Source of the DNA: Pseudomonadota bacterium
GTDB taxonomy: Bacteria; Pseudomonadota; Gammaproteobacteria; Burkholderiales; Burkholderiaceae
Length of the DNA: 19,939 nt
Direction: 5' to 3'
Assembly: GCA_021783435.1 (NCBI GenBank)
Contig: JAJXUC010000065.1
Location: 1 to 19,939, forward strand
Part shown: piece after piece, positions 1 to 7,508 of the stretch
Layout of the letters: each line of letters begins with the position of its first letter
Position numbering within the stretch: position 1 is the stretch's first letter
Position numbers and translations under genes: made by a program
Notes under the pieces: model-generated
Database searches by the model: none
Seen by the model: the letters and a program-made list of their open reading frames with translations, nothing else
Told to the model about the DNA's origin: nothing

Positions 1-2
1 AG

Positions 3-1670
3 CGCGGGGCGCTGGCCACGGCCTTGCGGGCCAGCATGTCGGTGCCAGGCGTCTTCCCGCCGATCGAAACCCACGGTGAGCTGCTGGGCGACGGCGGGCT
101 GGTGGACAACATGCCTGTCGACGTGGCGCGCGCCATGGGGGCGCAAGTGGTGATCGCGGTGAACATCTCCACCCCGCTGTCCTCGCGCGAGGCGCTGGGC
201 AGCATCGTCGGGCTCACGGGGCAGATGATCAATATCCTGATGGAGCAGAACGTCGAAGTCCAGCTCAAATCCCTGACCCCGGCCGACGTGCTGGTCACCC
301 CGGCGCTGGGCGACATCTCCTCGCTTGACTTCAACAGGGGCGAGCAGGCCCTGCGCGACGGTTATGCCGCCACCATGGCGGCGGCGCCGCAACTCGCGCG
401 CTATGCCTTGTCGCCCGAGGCCTATCGGGCCTGGCGCATCAAGATCGATAGCCAGGCGCAAGGCCTCGTGGCCAGCCTCGGCGACTTGCCCATCGACTCG
501 GTGCGGGTGGAAGGCTCGAAATGGGCACCGGCATCCGCACTCGAAGCCCATTTGCGTCAAAAATCGGGAAAACCGCTCGATTTCAGCGATGTGCGCAGTG
601 ACGTCGACCAGCTCTCCGGTCTCGGCGATTTTTCACGTGTCGACTACCGACTCTATGACGAACCCGACGGCAGCGACGCGCTGGTCTACCGCGTCGCCGA
701 CAAGCCCTGGGGGCCCAACTTCCTGCGCTTCGGCCTGGGGCTCTACACCAATCTGCGCAACCAGACCCGCTTCGAGTTGCAACTCACCCAGCGCCGACCC
801 TGGCTCAACAACCTGGGCGGCGAGTGGCGCAACTTCCTGCAACTGGGCTGGGAAAATCGCTGGCTGTCCGAGCTCTACCAGCCGCTGGACAGCACCGACG
901 ATCTGTTCCTGGCCCCCTATCTGGATCTGGATGCGCGTCCGATCGATGTCTACGCCGGAAGCCAGGCCATCGACCGCTACCGTCTCAGCACGTCGCGCGT
1001 CGGGCTCGACATCGGCACGCCGGTGGCCGACTACGGCGAGCTGCGCCTGGGCTACAGCGTGGCGCAGATCTCGGCCAACACCATTCTGGGCAGCAGCAAC
1101 CTGAGCGGCAGTGTGCGCGAGGCCGGCATCCGCGCCCTGGCCACGTTCGACCGGCTGGACCATGCCTATTTCCCGCGCGAGGGCTGGCGCGCGCGCCTGG
1201 AAACCTTCAGCGCCGACCGCAAGCTGGGCAGCGCCGCCAACTATGTGCGTCTTGACCTGTCGGGCCAGATCGACCAGAGCTTCGGCCGGCAGACGGTGGA
1301 GGCGGCGGCGCGGCTGGCCAGCTTCCGTGACATCTCGGGCACGGGCTACAACTACTTCGCGCTCGGCGGCTTCGACCAGCTCTCGGGCTTTCAGGAAGGC
1401 CAGATCATCGGCAACTATCTGGCGTATTTCCGCTTGGGGCTGCGTACGGAAATCACCACCGCCGGACTGTTCGGCGGTGCCACCTACGCTGGCATGAATC
1501 TGGAACGCGGCAATGCCTGGGCGAACCGCAACCAAGTGTCCCTGAGCGATTTGCAATCCAGCCTGGCGCTCTACCTCGGCGCCGACACGCCACTCGGGCC
1601 GGTTTACTTCGGCATCGGCAAGGCGCCGGGGCAGACGGTGAACTACTACCTGATGCTCGGGCGTCCCTGA
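3..1670 (+). CDS. Patatin-like phospholipase with POTRA and outer-membrane barrel (type Vd secretion), 5' truncated
   Basis: The frame is open to the left edge, so the N-terminus, including the GxSxG serine nucleophile and any signal peptide, lies outside the window. The first visible residues are the end of a patatin domain: the segment SVPGVFPPI followed by DGGLVDNMPV, whose Asp (codon 90-92) is the second member of the Ser-Asp dyad. About 130 residues later a POTRA-like segment begins (IDSVRVEG through LSGLGDFSRVDYRL). The remaining roughly 330 residues alternate polar and aromatic residues as in an Omp85/surface-antigen 16-strand barrel, ending YYLMLGRP. This order matches the PlpD family of Pseudomonas, in which the barrel takes the lipase to the cell surface; surface exposure here is inferred. 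The end is Pro rather than the usual aromatic residue. It converges on engB with 51 bases between. Confidence 0.88.
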   Translation, partial: RGALATALRASMSVPGVFPPIETHGELLGDGGLVDNMPVDVARAMGAQVVIAVNISTPLSSREALGSIVGLTGQMINILMEQNVEVQLKSLTPADVLVTPALGDISSLDFNRGEQALRDGYAATMAAAPQLARYALSPEAYRAWRIKIDSQAQGLVASLGDLPIDSVRVEGSKWAPASALEAHLRQKSGKPLDFSDVRSDVDQLSGLGDFSRVDYRLYDEPDGSDALVYRVADKPWGPNFLRFGLGLYTNLRNQTRFELQLTQRRPWLNNLGGEWRNFLQLGWENRWLSELYQPLDSTDDLFLAPYLDLDARPIDVYAGSQAIDRYRLSTSRVGLDIGTPVADYGELRLGYSVAQISANTILGSSNLSGSVREAGIRALATFDRLDHAYFPREGWRARLETFSADRKLGSAANYVRLDLSGQIDQSFGRQTVEAAARLASFRDISGTGYNYFALGGFDQLSGFQEGQIIGNYLAYFRLGLRTEITTAGLFGGATYAGMNLERGNAWANRNQVSLSDLQSSLALYLGADTPLGPVYFGIGKAPGQTVNYYLMLGRP

Positions 1671-1721
1671 CGGCGGCTGCTGCGCAGGCGCCGCAACGCA
1701 AGCGGGTTCGCCGGCCTCGAT

Positions 1722-2423
1722 TCAGCGCGCCGACTCGGCGCCGGCAGCGCCTTGCAGCCAGGCTTCCAGCACCTGGCTGGCTTCGAGCAGGCCTTGGCGT
1801 CTGGTGGCTGAGAACAACTGCACCGACGTCGGTGCCATCAGGCCCGCCCCCGCGGCGTGGCGCTGCAGGTCGTCGCGCACGCCCTGGGCCTGGGCCTGCT
1901 GTTCGCTGCGGGTGAGCTTGTCGGCCTTGGTCAGCAGGATATGCACGGGCAGGGCCGCGGGTGAGGAATAGCTCAGCAGCGTCCAGTCCAGCGGAGTGAG
2001 TCCGTGGCGGCTGTCAGCGATCAACACCAGCCCCACGAGCTGCGCGCGTTGCGCCAGATACTGGGCGATGAAGCGTTCCCAGCGCTGTTTGGTGGCCAAC
2101 GGCACGGACGCGTAGCCATAGCCCGGCAGATCGGCCAGCAGCCCGGCCGTGGCGCCGCCCAGGCCCACCGTGAACAGGTTGATGTGCTGGGTGCGCCCGG
2201 GCGTCTTCGACGAAAACGCCAGACGGCGCTGACCGCACAGCACGTTGATGGCGGTGGACTTCCCGGCGTTGGAGCGGCCGACGAACGCGACTTCCGGCAC
2301 ATCGCCGGCGGGAAGCTGATGAAACTGTGCCGCCGTGGTGAAAAACCGGGCTGACTGCAGCAGCGGGCTGGTGTCGGCAACCGGCTTGGCCGCGGGCGTG
2401 CTGGAATTCCCTATATTCGTCAT
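1722..2423 (-). CDS. engB: Ribosome biogenesis GTP-binding protein EngB (YihA/YsxC)
   Basis: A 233-residue TRAFAC-class GTPase needed in other bacteria for late assembly of the 50S subunit. All G motifs are visible: G1 GRSNAGKST (49-57), the G2 Thr in PGRT (75-78), G3 DLPGYGYA (98-105), G4 TKAD (165-168) and G5 SAT (205-207). GRSNAGKS and DLPGYGYA are specific to EngB rather than to Era or Der. Length is slightly above the usual 195-220, from an extra N-terminal stretch of about 20 residues. The ATG lies in the palindrome GTCATGAC (2419-2426), with only a weak ribosome-binding site (TAAG) before it. It is divergent from cytochrome c4, an arrangement common in betaproteobacteria. Confidence 0.96.
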   Translation of the reverse strand: MTNIGNSSTPAAKPVADTSPLLQSARFFTTAAQFHQLPAGDVPEVAFVGRSNAGKSTAINVLCGQRRLAFSSKTPGRTQHINLFTVGLGGATAGLLADLPGYGYASVPLATKQRWERFIAQYLAQRAQLVGLVLIADSRHGLTPLDWTLLSYSSPAALPVHILLTKADKLTRSEQQAQAQGVRDDLQRHAAGAGLMAPTSVQLFSATRRQGLLEASQVLEAWLQGAAGAESAR

Positions 2424-2473
2424 GACTTATATGTCGTTAGCATGCGGCATCTTATTCCCCCACATGATCCGCC
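2424..2473. promoter_or_regulatory. Short divergent spacer between engB and the cytochrome c4 gene
   Basis: Fifty bases separate the two divergent starts, and the spacer is clearly more AT-rich than the coding sequence around it. On the minus strand TATAAG (complement of 2426-2431) resembles a -10 hexamer, but it sits so close to the engB ATG that it would give an almost leaderless message, and no good -35 is visible. Promoters for both genes must therefore lie here or inside the opposite gene. Confidence 0.35.
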
Positions 2474-3211
2474 ATGCTGCCAGCCGAGCAAGGTCTGCGC
2501 CCGCCCCACCTGTCTGACCGCAGCGCCATTTCGCGCGCTCGGGTCGTGCTCGCGATCCTGTTGCTCACCGCGGGGGCCGCCGCTGGTGCCACCGGTGCTG
2601 TCGAAGGCGCGGCAGGCGCCACCCCAGCGTTTGAAGTCTCCGCCACCGCGCCGACGCCGGCACAGATCGCGCATGGCAAGCAACTGGCGCAGAGCTGCGC
2701 CGCCTGCCACGGACTGGACGGCAACGCCACGAGCACGCAGTTTCCCAAGTTGGCGTCACAGCGCTCGGACTACATCGCGCAGGAACTGAGGCGCTTCAAG
2801 CCGGCCTCGCCGGGCAAGAAACCGGAGCGTGTGAATCCCATCATGAATGGCGTCGCGGCAACCCTGTCGCCGCAGGATATGCGCGACCTGGCGGACTACT
2901 ACAGCCGCGAATCCATCAAGCCCGCCATCGCCGCCAATGCCCAGTGGGCCAAGCTGGGTGAGGGCATCTGGCGCGGCGGCATTGCCGATCGTCGCGTGCC
3001 GGCTTGTGCTGCCTGCCACGGTCCCGGTGGGCTTGGTCTGCCGGGGCAGTATCCGCGTCTGGCCGGACAGTGGTCGGAGTATGTGGCTGCCCAATTGCAT
3101 GCGTTTCGTACCGGCGCCCGCGGCGACAACACGCCCATGCACGACATCGCCTCGCGCATGAGCGATCGTCAGATCCGCGATGTGTCGGATTTTGTTGCAG
3201 GTTTGCGTTGA
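2474..3211 (+). CDS. Dihaem cytochrome c4, periplasmic electron carrier
   Basis: A 245-residue protein with two class I cytochrome c domains. The haem-binding motifs are CAACH at 75-79 and CAACH at 178-182. The likely axial Met ligands are M124 (NPIM) and M222 (TPMHD), each about 45 residues after its CXXCH as in the cytochrome c4 family. A hydrophobic stretch at 24-40 followed by an Ala/Gly-rich segment looks like a Sec signal peptide, with an n-region of about 23 residues that is long for one. 2474 is the first ATG in frame and has no clear Shine-Dalgarno; a GTG at codon 25 is a less likely alternative. Members carry electrons from the bc1 complex to terminal oxidases. The next operon encodes the machine that attaches its haems. 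Confidence 0.94.
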   Translation: MLPAEQGLRPPHLSDRSAISRARVVLAILLLTAGAAAGATGAVEGAAGATPAFEVSATAPTPAQIAHGKQLAQSCAACHGLDGNATSTQFPKLASQRSDYIAQELRRFKPASPGKKPERVNPIMNGVAATLSPQDMRDLADYYSRESIKPAIAANAQWAKLGEGIWRGGIADRRVPACAACHGPGGLGLPGQYPRLAGQWSEYVAAQLHAFRTGARGDNTPMHDIASRMSDRQIRDVSDFVAGLR

Positions 3212-3217
3212 ACGTTT

Positions 3218-3266
3218 GGAGCGCCGAAAGCTCCACAGATGATGGATTTCCATCAAGCATCTGTGG
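3218..3266. repeat. Two adjacent inverted repeats just after the cytochrome c4 stop
   Basis: GGAGC (3218-3222) and GCTCC (3230-3234) form a 5-bp stem seven bases after the stop. Overlapping it, CCACAGATG (3233-3241) and CATCTGTGG (3258-3266) are a perfect 9-bp inverted repeat whose interior holds a further stem, TGATGG (3240-3245) with CCATCA (3250-3255). No run of T follows, so this is not a textbook intrinsic terminator. A 3'-end stabilising hairpin, a Rho-associated 3' end or a protein-binding site are all possible. Confidence 0.6.
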
Positions 3267-3294
3267 ACAAGGCAAGGGCGAGAAAGGTGGTTTT

Positions 3295-3303
3295 TGCTAT
3301 AGT
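3295..3303 (+). promoter_or_regulatory. Extended -10 promoter upstream of resB
   Basis: TGC followed by TATAGT (-10 at 3298-3303) fits the extended -10 pattern TGnTATAAT with one mismatch, in a short AT-rich patch (run of five T at 3291-3295). No good -35 hexamer lies at the normal distance, as is usual for extended -10 promoters. Transcription would begin near 3309-3312, leaving about 235 bases before the resB ATG. Confidence 0.5.
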
Positions 3304-3309
3304 TCATCA

Positions 3310-3545
3310 TCCAAAAATCCCTGCCCTCAGCGGCTTGGAAGGGCATCAGCGCATACTCAGTTCTGTATTCTTGCGGCCCGCGATGCGGCGTCGAGCGCGA
3401 TCAAGTGCAGCGCCCCGTTTCATTTGCGTCGTGCCAACGACGCGCCCTGACACCCAAGCGGCAGCAGTCCGCTGCAATACACGCACCGCTGCCCGCAACG
3501 GCGGCATAGCATGAGCAGCCGCTGCCGGCATTGAATCCCACATCC
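3310..3545 (+). other. Structured non-coding stretch before resB: long leader or small RNA candidate
   Basis: This stretch follows the extended -10 promoter and carries no convincing gene. The two ends can pair: TGCC (3322-3325) with GGCA (3527-3530), and CAGCGGC (3328-3334) with GCCGCTG (3518-3524). Interior hairpins include CCGC-gat-GCGG (3378-3388) and a perfect 7-bp stem GCGTCGT/ACGACGC with a four-base loop (3426-3443). It could be the 5' untranslated leader of resB or a separate RNA of about 220 bases. I do not recognise a known RNA family. A 7-codon reading frame (3511-3534) near its end is probably chance. Confidence 0.3.
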
Positions 3546-5744
3546 ATGTCATCCCTATCCAACGTCAGCACTTCCGGTTTGCAGTTGCGCCGCGGCTCCC
3601 GCACCTGGCGCAGCTTCGTTGAACTGCTGTCGTCCATGCGTTTTGCTATTTCTTTACTGGTGGTCGTGGCCATTGCCAGCATCATCGGCACAGTGCTGCA
3701 GCAAGGCGAGCCGTTCAACAATTACATCGACCAGTTCGGCCCGTTCTGGGCCCAGGTATTCCACCGCATCGATCTGTTCAATGTCTACAGTTCCTGGTGG
3801 TTCCTGCTCATCATGGGGTTCCTGACGGCGTCCACCACACTCTGCCTGACACGCAATACACCCAAAATCATCGCTGATCTGCGCAGCTACAAGGCCAATA
3901 TCCGCGAGCAGGGCCTGCGCTCCTTTCATGACAAGGCCGAAGTCGAAGTGCCCGCGCCGCGCGCGAACATGGTGGCGCACCTCGTGGCCCAGCTCAAAGG
4001 CCAAGGCTATGGAGTGAAAGTGCAGCCGGTGGACAGCGACCCCCAGGGAGCCACCATGGTGGCGGCCAAGACGGGTGGGCTCAACCGCATCGGCTACATC
4101 CTCGCGCACAGCGCCTTCGTACTCATCTGCCTCGGCGGCCTGCTCGACGGCGACATGATGATCAAGCTGCAGATGCTGCTGACGGGTAAGCAGGCACTGA
4201 AGTCGAACATGGAGATCTCCCAGGTTCCGGCGCAGAACATCCTGTCCGTGAACAACCCCACCTACCGTGGCAACCTGTCCATTCCCGAGGGGGCCAGTTC
4301 CAACACCGCGGTGCTGACCATTGGTGACGGCTCGGTGCTCCAACCGCTGCCCTTCATCATCACGCTGAAGAAGTTCGTCGTTGACTTCTACTCCACTGGC
4401 ATGCCGCGGCTGTTCGCCAGCAATGTGGAAATCACCGACCGCAAAACCGGCAAGACGTTCCCGGCGACGATCAAGGTGAACGAGCCGCTGGAGTACGACG
4501 GCGTCACGGTGTTCCAGTCGGGCTTCGATGATGGCGGCTCGCATCTGATGCTCAAGGCCTGGCCGATGCAAGGCCCGGGGGACAAGACCTTCGATCTCAA
4601 GGGTGATGTCGGCAGTTCACGCCAGCTGACCAACGGCAATCAGGCGCTGCGGCTCGAACTCACCGGGTTTCGCCTGATGAATGTGGAGAACCTTAACCGT
4701 GCCGAGGACAGCGGCAAGAAGCCCGCCGGCCAGGATCTCGCGCAGCTGTTCGAGCAGCATCTGGGTGCCGCCGTCCAGCGCAACCAAACCCATCAGATGA
4801 CCAATGTCGGACCGGCGGTGATCTACAAATTGCGCGACGCTGCGGGGCAGGCGCACGAGTTTTTCAACTACATGCTGCCGGTCGATCTCGATGGCACCAA
4901 GGTCTTCCTCGCCGGCGAGCGCAGTGAACTCGGCGGCAACTACCACTATCTGCGCATTCCTGCCGACTCGAAGGATACAGTCGACGGCTGGATGAATTTC
5001 CGCGCTGCGCTCGACAACCCCACGGCACGCCAACAAGCCGTCGATGCCTATGTGAAAGAGTCCCTGCCCCCTGGCGCCGCCCCGGCACTGGTGCAGCAGT
5101 TGCGGGCCACCGCCGGCCGCACGCTCGACATTTTTGCCGGCAATATTCCACGCGATGCCAAGACCGGGCAGCCCTTGGTGAAAGCACCCGGCGGACTGCC
5201 GGCTCTGGCCGAGTTTCTGGAACTCAATGTGCCCAAGGCTGAATTGACCAAGGCGTCCGATGTGTTCATCCGCGTGCTCAACGGCACCCTGTGGCAGTTG
5301 TGGCAGGTCTCGCGTGCACAGGCCGGCCAGACGCCGGCCGTCGACACCCCCGACAACAACCGCTTTTTCAACGCCGCCGTGCTCGCGCTGTCCGATTCCA
5401 CCTTTTACCCGGCCCCGCTGTATCTGCAGCTCACCGACTTCAAACAAGTCCAGGCCAGCATCTTCCAGGTGGCGCGCGCCCCGGGTAAATACATCGTCTA
5501 TTTCGGCGCCATCCTGCTGATCCTCGGTGTGTTCTCCATGCTCTACATCCGTGAACGCCGGGTGTGGTTCCTGGTGCGTGACAACGGCCCATCGGGCAGC
5601 AAGACCCTGATGGCCATGAGCACCAATCGCCGCACACTTGAATTTGAAAAAGAATTTCAAACCCTACGCGCCGCCTCCCTGGGCGTAGGATCACAGGCAC
5701 CGGGTGCTGCGGCATCCGCAGCACCCGGTTCGGATCACCCCTGA
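3546..5744 (+). CDS. resB: System II cytochrome c biogenesis protein ResB (CcsB)
   Basis: A 732-residue membrane protein that works with CcsA to move haem across the membrane and attach it to apocytochromes c. Transmembrane segments lie near 31-50, 83-102, 180-200 and 648-668, with a large periplasmic domain between the last two. H188 (ILAHSAFVLICLGG) lies in the third segment and is a candidate haem ligand. The family signature near the end, AMSTNRRTLEFEKEF, is present. A low-complexity tail of about 25 residues (Ala/Gly/Ser/Pro) follows it and is encoded by a strong inverted repeat. I chose the ATG at 3546; an in-frame TTG at 3531 is possible. Neither has a good ribosome-binding site. Called ccsB in Bordetella; public annotation sometimes uses that name for the partner protein instead. 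Confidence 0.95.
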   Translation: MSSLSNVSTSGLQLRRGSRTWRSFVELLSSMRFAISLLVVVAIASIIGTVLQQGEPFNNYIDQFGPFWAQVFHRIDLFNVYSSWWFLLIMGFLTASTTLCLTRNTPKIIADLRSYKANIREQGLRSFHDKAEVEVPAPRANMVAHLVAQLKGQGYGVKVQPVDSDPQGATMVAAKTGGLNRIGYILAHSAFVLICLGGLLDGDMMIKLQMLLTGKQALKSNMEISQVPAQNILSVNNPTYRGNLSIPEGASSNTAVLTIGDGSVLQPLPFIITLKKFVVDFYSTGMPRLFASNVEITDRKTGKTFPATIKVNEPLEYDGVTVFQSGFDDGGSHLMLKAWPMQGPGDKTFDLKGDVGSSRQLTNGNQALRLELTGFRLMNVENLNRAEDSGKKPAGQDLAQLFEQHLGAAVQRNQTHQMTNVGPAVIYKLRDAAGQAHEFFNYMLPVDLDGTKVFLAGERSELGGNYHYLRIPADSKDTVDGWMNFRAALDNPTARQQAVDAYVKESLPPGAAPALVQQLRATAGRTLDIFAGNIPRDAKTGQPLVKAPGGLPALAEFLELNVPKAELTKASDVFIRVLNGTLWQLWQVSRAQAGQTPAVDTPDNNRFFNAAVLALSDSTFYPAPLYLQLTDFKQVQASIFQVARAPGKYIVYFGAILLILGVFSMLYIRERRVWFLVRDNGPSGSKTLMAMSTNRRTLEFEKEFQTLRAASLGVGSQAPGAAASAAPGSDHP
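5643..5729. repeat. Three consecutive inverted repeats at the resB-ccsA junction, the last a perfect 14-bp stem
   Basis: In order: TTTGAAA/TTTCAAA (5643-5649 and 5655-5661, 5-base spacer); CCTACGC/GCGTAGG (5663-5669 and 5683-5689, 13-base spacer); and ACCGGGTGCTGCGG/CCGCAGCACCCGGT (5699-5712 and 5716-5729) with only the three bases CAT between. All lie inside the last 34 codons of resB. The third would fold into a very stable hairpin ending 28 bases before the ccsA ATG. No T run follows, so it is unlikely to terminate by itself. It may adjust the ResB:CcsA ratio, protect the upstream message from 3' exonucleases, or be a mobile repeat remnant; these are inferences. Confidence 0.75.
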
Positions 5745-5757
5745 AGGGACTTTCGCC

Positions 5758-7206
5758 ATGGAGCTCACCAGTAAATCCCACACCTTAGGCCTCGGTTCGG
5801 GTCCGCAGGATGTGAAACAGACCGGCCCGTTGGCCTACCTGCGTCGCCGATCGACCTACGACTGGATTTTTCTCGCGCTGATCGTCGGCGGGGATGCCTA
5901 TGTCCTGAGCCGCTACGGCCAGAATATGAACTACTACGTCAAGCTCATTTTCCTGGGCGCGACGACCTCCCTGCTGTTCCTCGGCTGGGGCTGGACGGCG
6001 ATCAAGAATCTGGCGATCAGCGTCGCCGTGCTGTCGCTCTTCGGCATCTGGCTGTACAACGGCCCCGCCGGGGTGCCCGTGCTGGCGCGTGGTGAGCAGA
6101 ACTTTTTCCTCAAGTACTTCCTCTCGAGCCAGACCGCCATCATGTGGATGGCATTCTTGTTTTTCCTCAGCACTGCGTCGTACTGGGTGGGCATGTTCAC
6201 CGGGCCGGCGCAATCCCTGGCCGGCGGCACGATGACGGCGGGCGGCCCCGTGAGCGAAGGCGCCATGATCCGCGACGGGCGCGGCTGGCAATCCAACTTC
6301 CCGCAACTGTTCGGTTCGCGCCTGGCCTGGGTCGGCATCACCATGGCGCTGGTCGGCACCATGATGCGTTGGTTCGAGAGCTATCTGATCGGCCCCGACG
6401 TCGGTCACATCCCCCTGTCGAATCTGTATGAAGTGTTCGTGCTGTTCTCCTGGCTCACGACCGCCCTCTACCTGTATTTCGAGCACAAGTACAAAACCCG
6501 CAGCATGGGCGCCTTCGCCATGCTCGTGGTCAGCGCCGCGGTGGTGTTCCTGCTGTGGTTCAGCTTCGCGCAAAGCGGTTTTGTCATCCAGCCGCTGGTG
6601 CCCGCGCTGCAAAGCTGGTGGATGAAGATTCACGTCCCGGCCAACTTCATCGGTTACGGCACCTTTGCGATTGCCGCCATGGTCGGTTTCGCTTACCTCA
6701 TCAAGGCCCATGCCACCACCACGTCGCTGTGGAAGCTGGCGCCCCTGTGGTTGCTGGGTTTCACCATGTTCTTCGAGCCCATGGTGTTCCGCCAGGGCGG
6801 CATCTCCGAATATTGGGGTGTGTTCGCCGGCATCTCCGCCTTGATCGTCGGCGGTATTCTCTACGGCCGCAAGCGCATCGCCATGCACCTGCCCTCCATG
6901 GAGGTCATGGACGACGTGATGTACAAATCCATCGCCATCGGCTTCACCTTCTTCACCATCGCCACCATTCTGGGCGCGATGTGGGCGGCGCAGGCCTGGG
7001 GTGGCTACTGGAGCTGGGACCCGAAGGAAACCTGGGCGCTGATCGTCTGGTTGAACTATGCGGCCTGGCTGCACATGCGTCTGATGAAGGGTCTGCGCGG
7101 CCAAGTGGCGGCCTGGTGGGCGCTCACCGGCCTGCTGGTGACGACCTTCGCCTTCCTCGGCGTCAACATGTTTCTCTCCGGGCTGCATTCCTACGGCAAA
7201 CTCTGA
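5758..7206 (+). CDS. ccsA: System II cytochrome c biogenesis protein CcsA (ResC), haem-handling WWD protein
   Basis: A 482-residue polytopic membrane protein of the haem-handling family. The WWD signature is clear: WGGYWSWDPKETW at 414-426. Candidate haem-ligand histidines are H292 (KIHVPANFIGYG), H439 (AAWLHMRL) and H477 (SGLHSYG); by analogy with characterised CcsBA proteins the first and last would be periplasmic ligands and H439 the membrane one. The ATG at 5758 is preceded by AAGGGA (5744-5749) at good spacing, directly after the resB stop; an upstream in-frame GTG (5704) inside the inverted repeat is unlikely to be used. Acts with ResB at the outer face of the inner membrane. Some databases name this family CcsB. 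Confidence 0.95.
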   Translation: MELTSKSHTLGLGSGPQDVKQTGPLAYLRRRSTYDWIFLALIVGGDAYVLSRYGQNMNYYVKLIFLGATTSLLFLGWGWTAIKNLAISVAVLSLFGIWLYNGPAGVPVLARGEQNFFLKYFLSSQTAIMWMAFLFFLSTASYWVGMFTGPAQSLAGGTMTAGGPVSEGAMIRDGRGWQSNFPQLFGSRLAWVGITMALVGTMMRWFESYLIGPDVGHIPLSNLYEVFVLFSWLTTALYLYFEHKYKTRSMGAFAMLVVSAAVVFLLWFSFAQSGFVIQPLVPALQSWWMKIHVPANFIGYGTFAIAAMVGFAYLIKAHATTTSLWKLAPLWLLGFTMFFEPMVFRQGGISEYWGVFAGISALIVGGILYGRKRIAMHLPSMEVMDDVMYKSIAIGFTFFTIATILGAMWAAQAWGGYWSWDPKETWALIVWLNYAAWLHMRLMKGLRGQVAAWWALTGLLVTTFAFLGVNMFLSGLHSYGKL

Positions 7207-7225
7207 CCGATCGGCACTTGAACCC

Positions 7226-7251
7226 AAAAAAGGTCCTTCGGGGCCTTTTTT
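7226..7251 (+). terminator. Intrinsic terminator of the resB-ccsA operon
   Basis: Six A, then GGTCC, a TTCG tetraloop, GGGCC and six T. The stem pairs through eleven positions with one G-T wobble, and the T run completes a classic intrinsic terminator 20 bases after the ccsA stop. The flanking A and T runs could let it work in both directions, though no minus-strand gene ends nearby. Confidence 0.93.
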
Positions 7252-7508
7252 GTTGCGGCGCGAATCTGTGAGCCGATGTGCACCGTAGAAACAAGTAGCC
7301 GTCAGCAAAACAAGGTTGGCGCAGATGTGTAAGGTTTCGGTCCATGGCACGACCAAGCCTCAGCCGCGCTGCAGGCGGAAATGGTCGCGGAAAACAAAGC
7401 AGGAATAAACGAGCCGGTTTTTCGTCTGTTCAGAGAAGCAGCGCCTGAAACCAGCCGATGAGGCTGAACTCCAACACGGTACACCCAGCACATCACCCAG
7501 AGGTCGTC
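7252..7508. other. Intergenic stretch before msrP
   Basis: With the terminator this makes a 302-base gap between ccsA and msrP. I see no convincing gene or RNA in it. A small inverted repeat, CAGCC-gatga-GGCTG (7452-7466), lies about 40 bases before the msrP start. No confident -35/-10 pair is visible, although the msrP promoter should be here because a strong terminator precedes it. Confidence 0.4.

Noticed and set aside
1671..1721. GC-rich short stems in the gap between the patatin gene and engB as a bidirectional terminator
   Set aside because: Stems are only about 5 bp and have no T run on either strand.
3239..3514. 91-residue open frame in the gap before resB
   Set aside because: It starts inside the inverted repeat, has no ribosome-binding site and no recognisable motif; the gap reads better as leader or RNA.
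3511..3534. Seven-codon ATG frame just before resB (possible leader peptide)
   Set aside because: No ribosome-binding site and no run of regulatory codons; a frame this short is expected by chance.
3310..3540. 6S RNA identity for the structured gap before resB
   Set aside because: Length and end pairing are suggestive, but I cannot match the conserved 6S open-bubble sequences with confidence and the gene context is not the usual one.
4617..5660. 347-residue open frame on the minus strand opposite resB
   Set aside because: Shadow of resB, with no domain and no sensible start context.
5785..7356. 523-residue open frame on the minus strand opposite ccsA
   Set aside because: It is a GC-bias shadow: composition is His/Gln/Arg/Glu-rich without recognisable domains, and the plus strand encodes an unmistakable WWD protein over the same bases.
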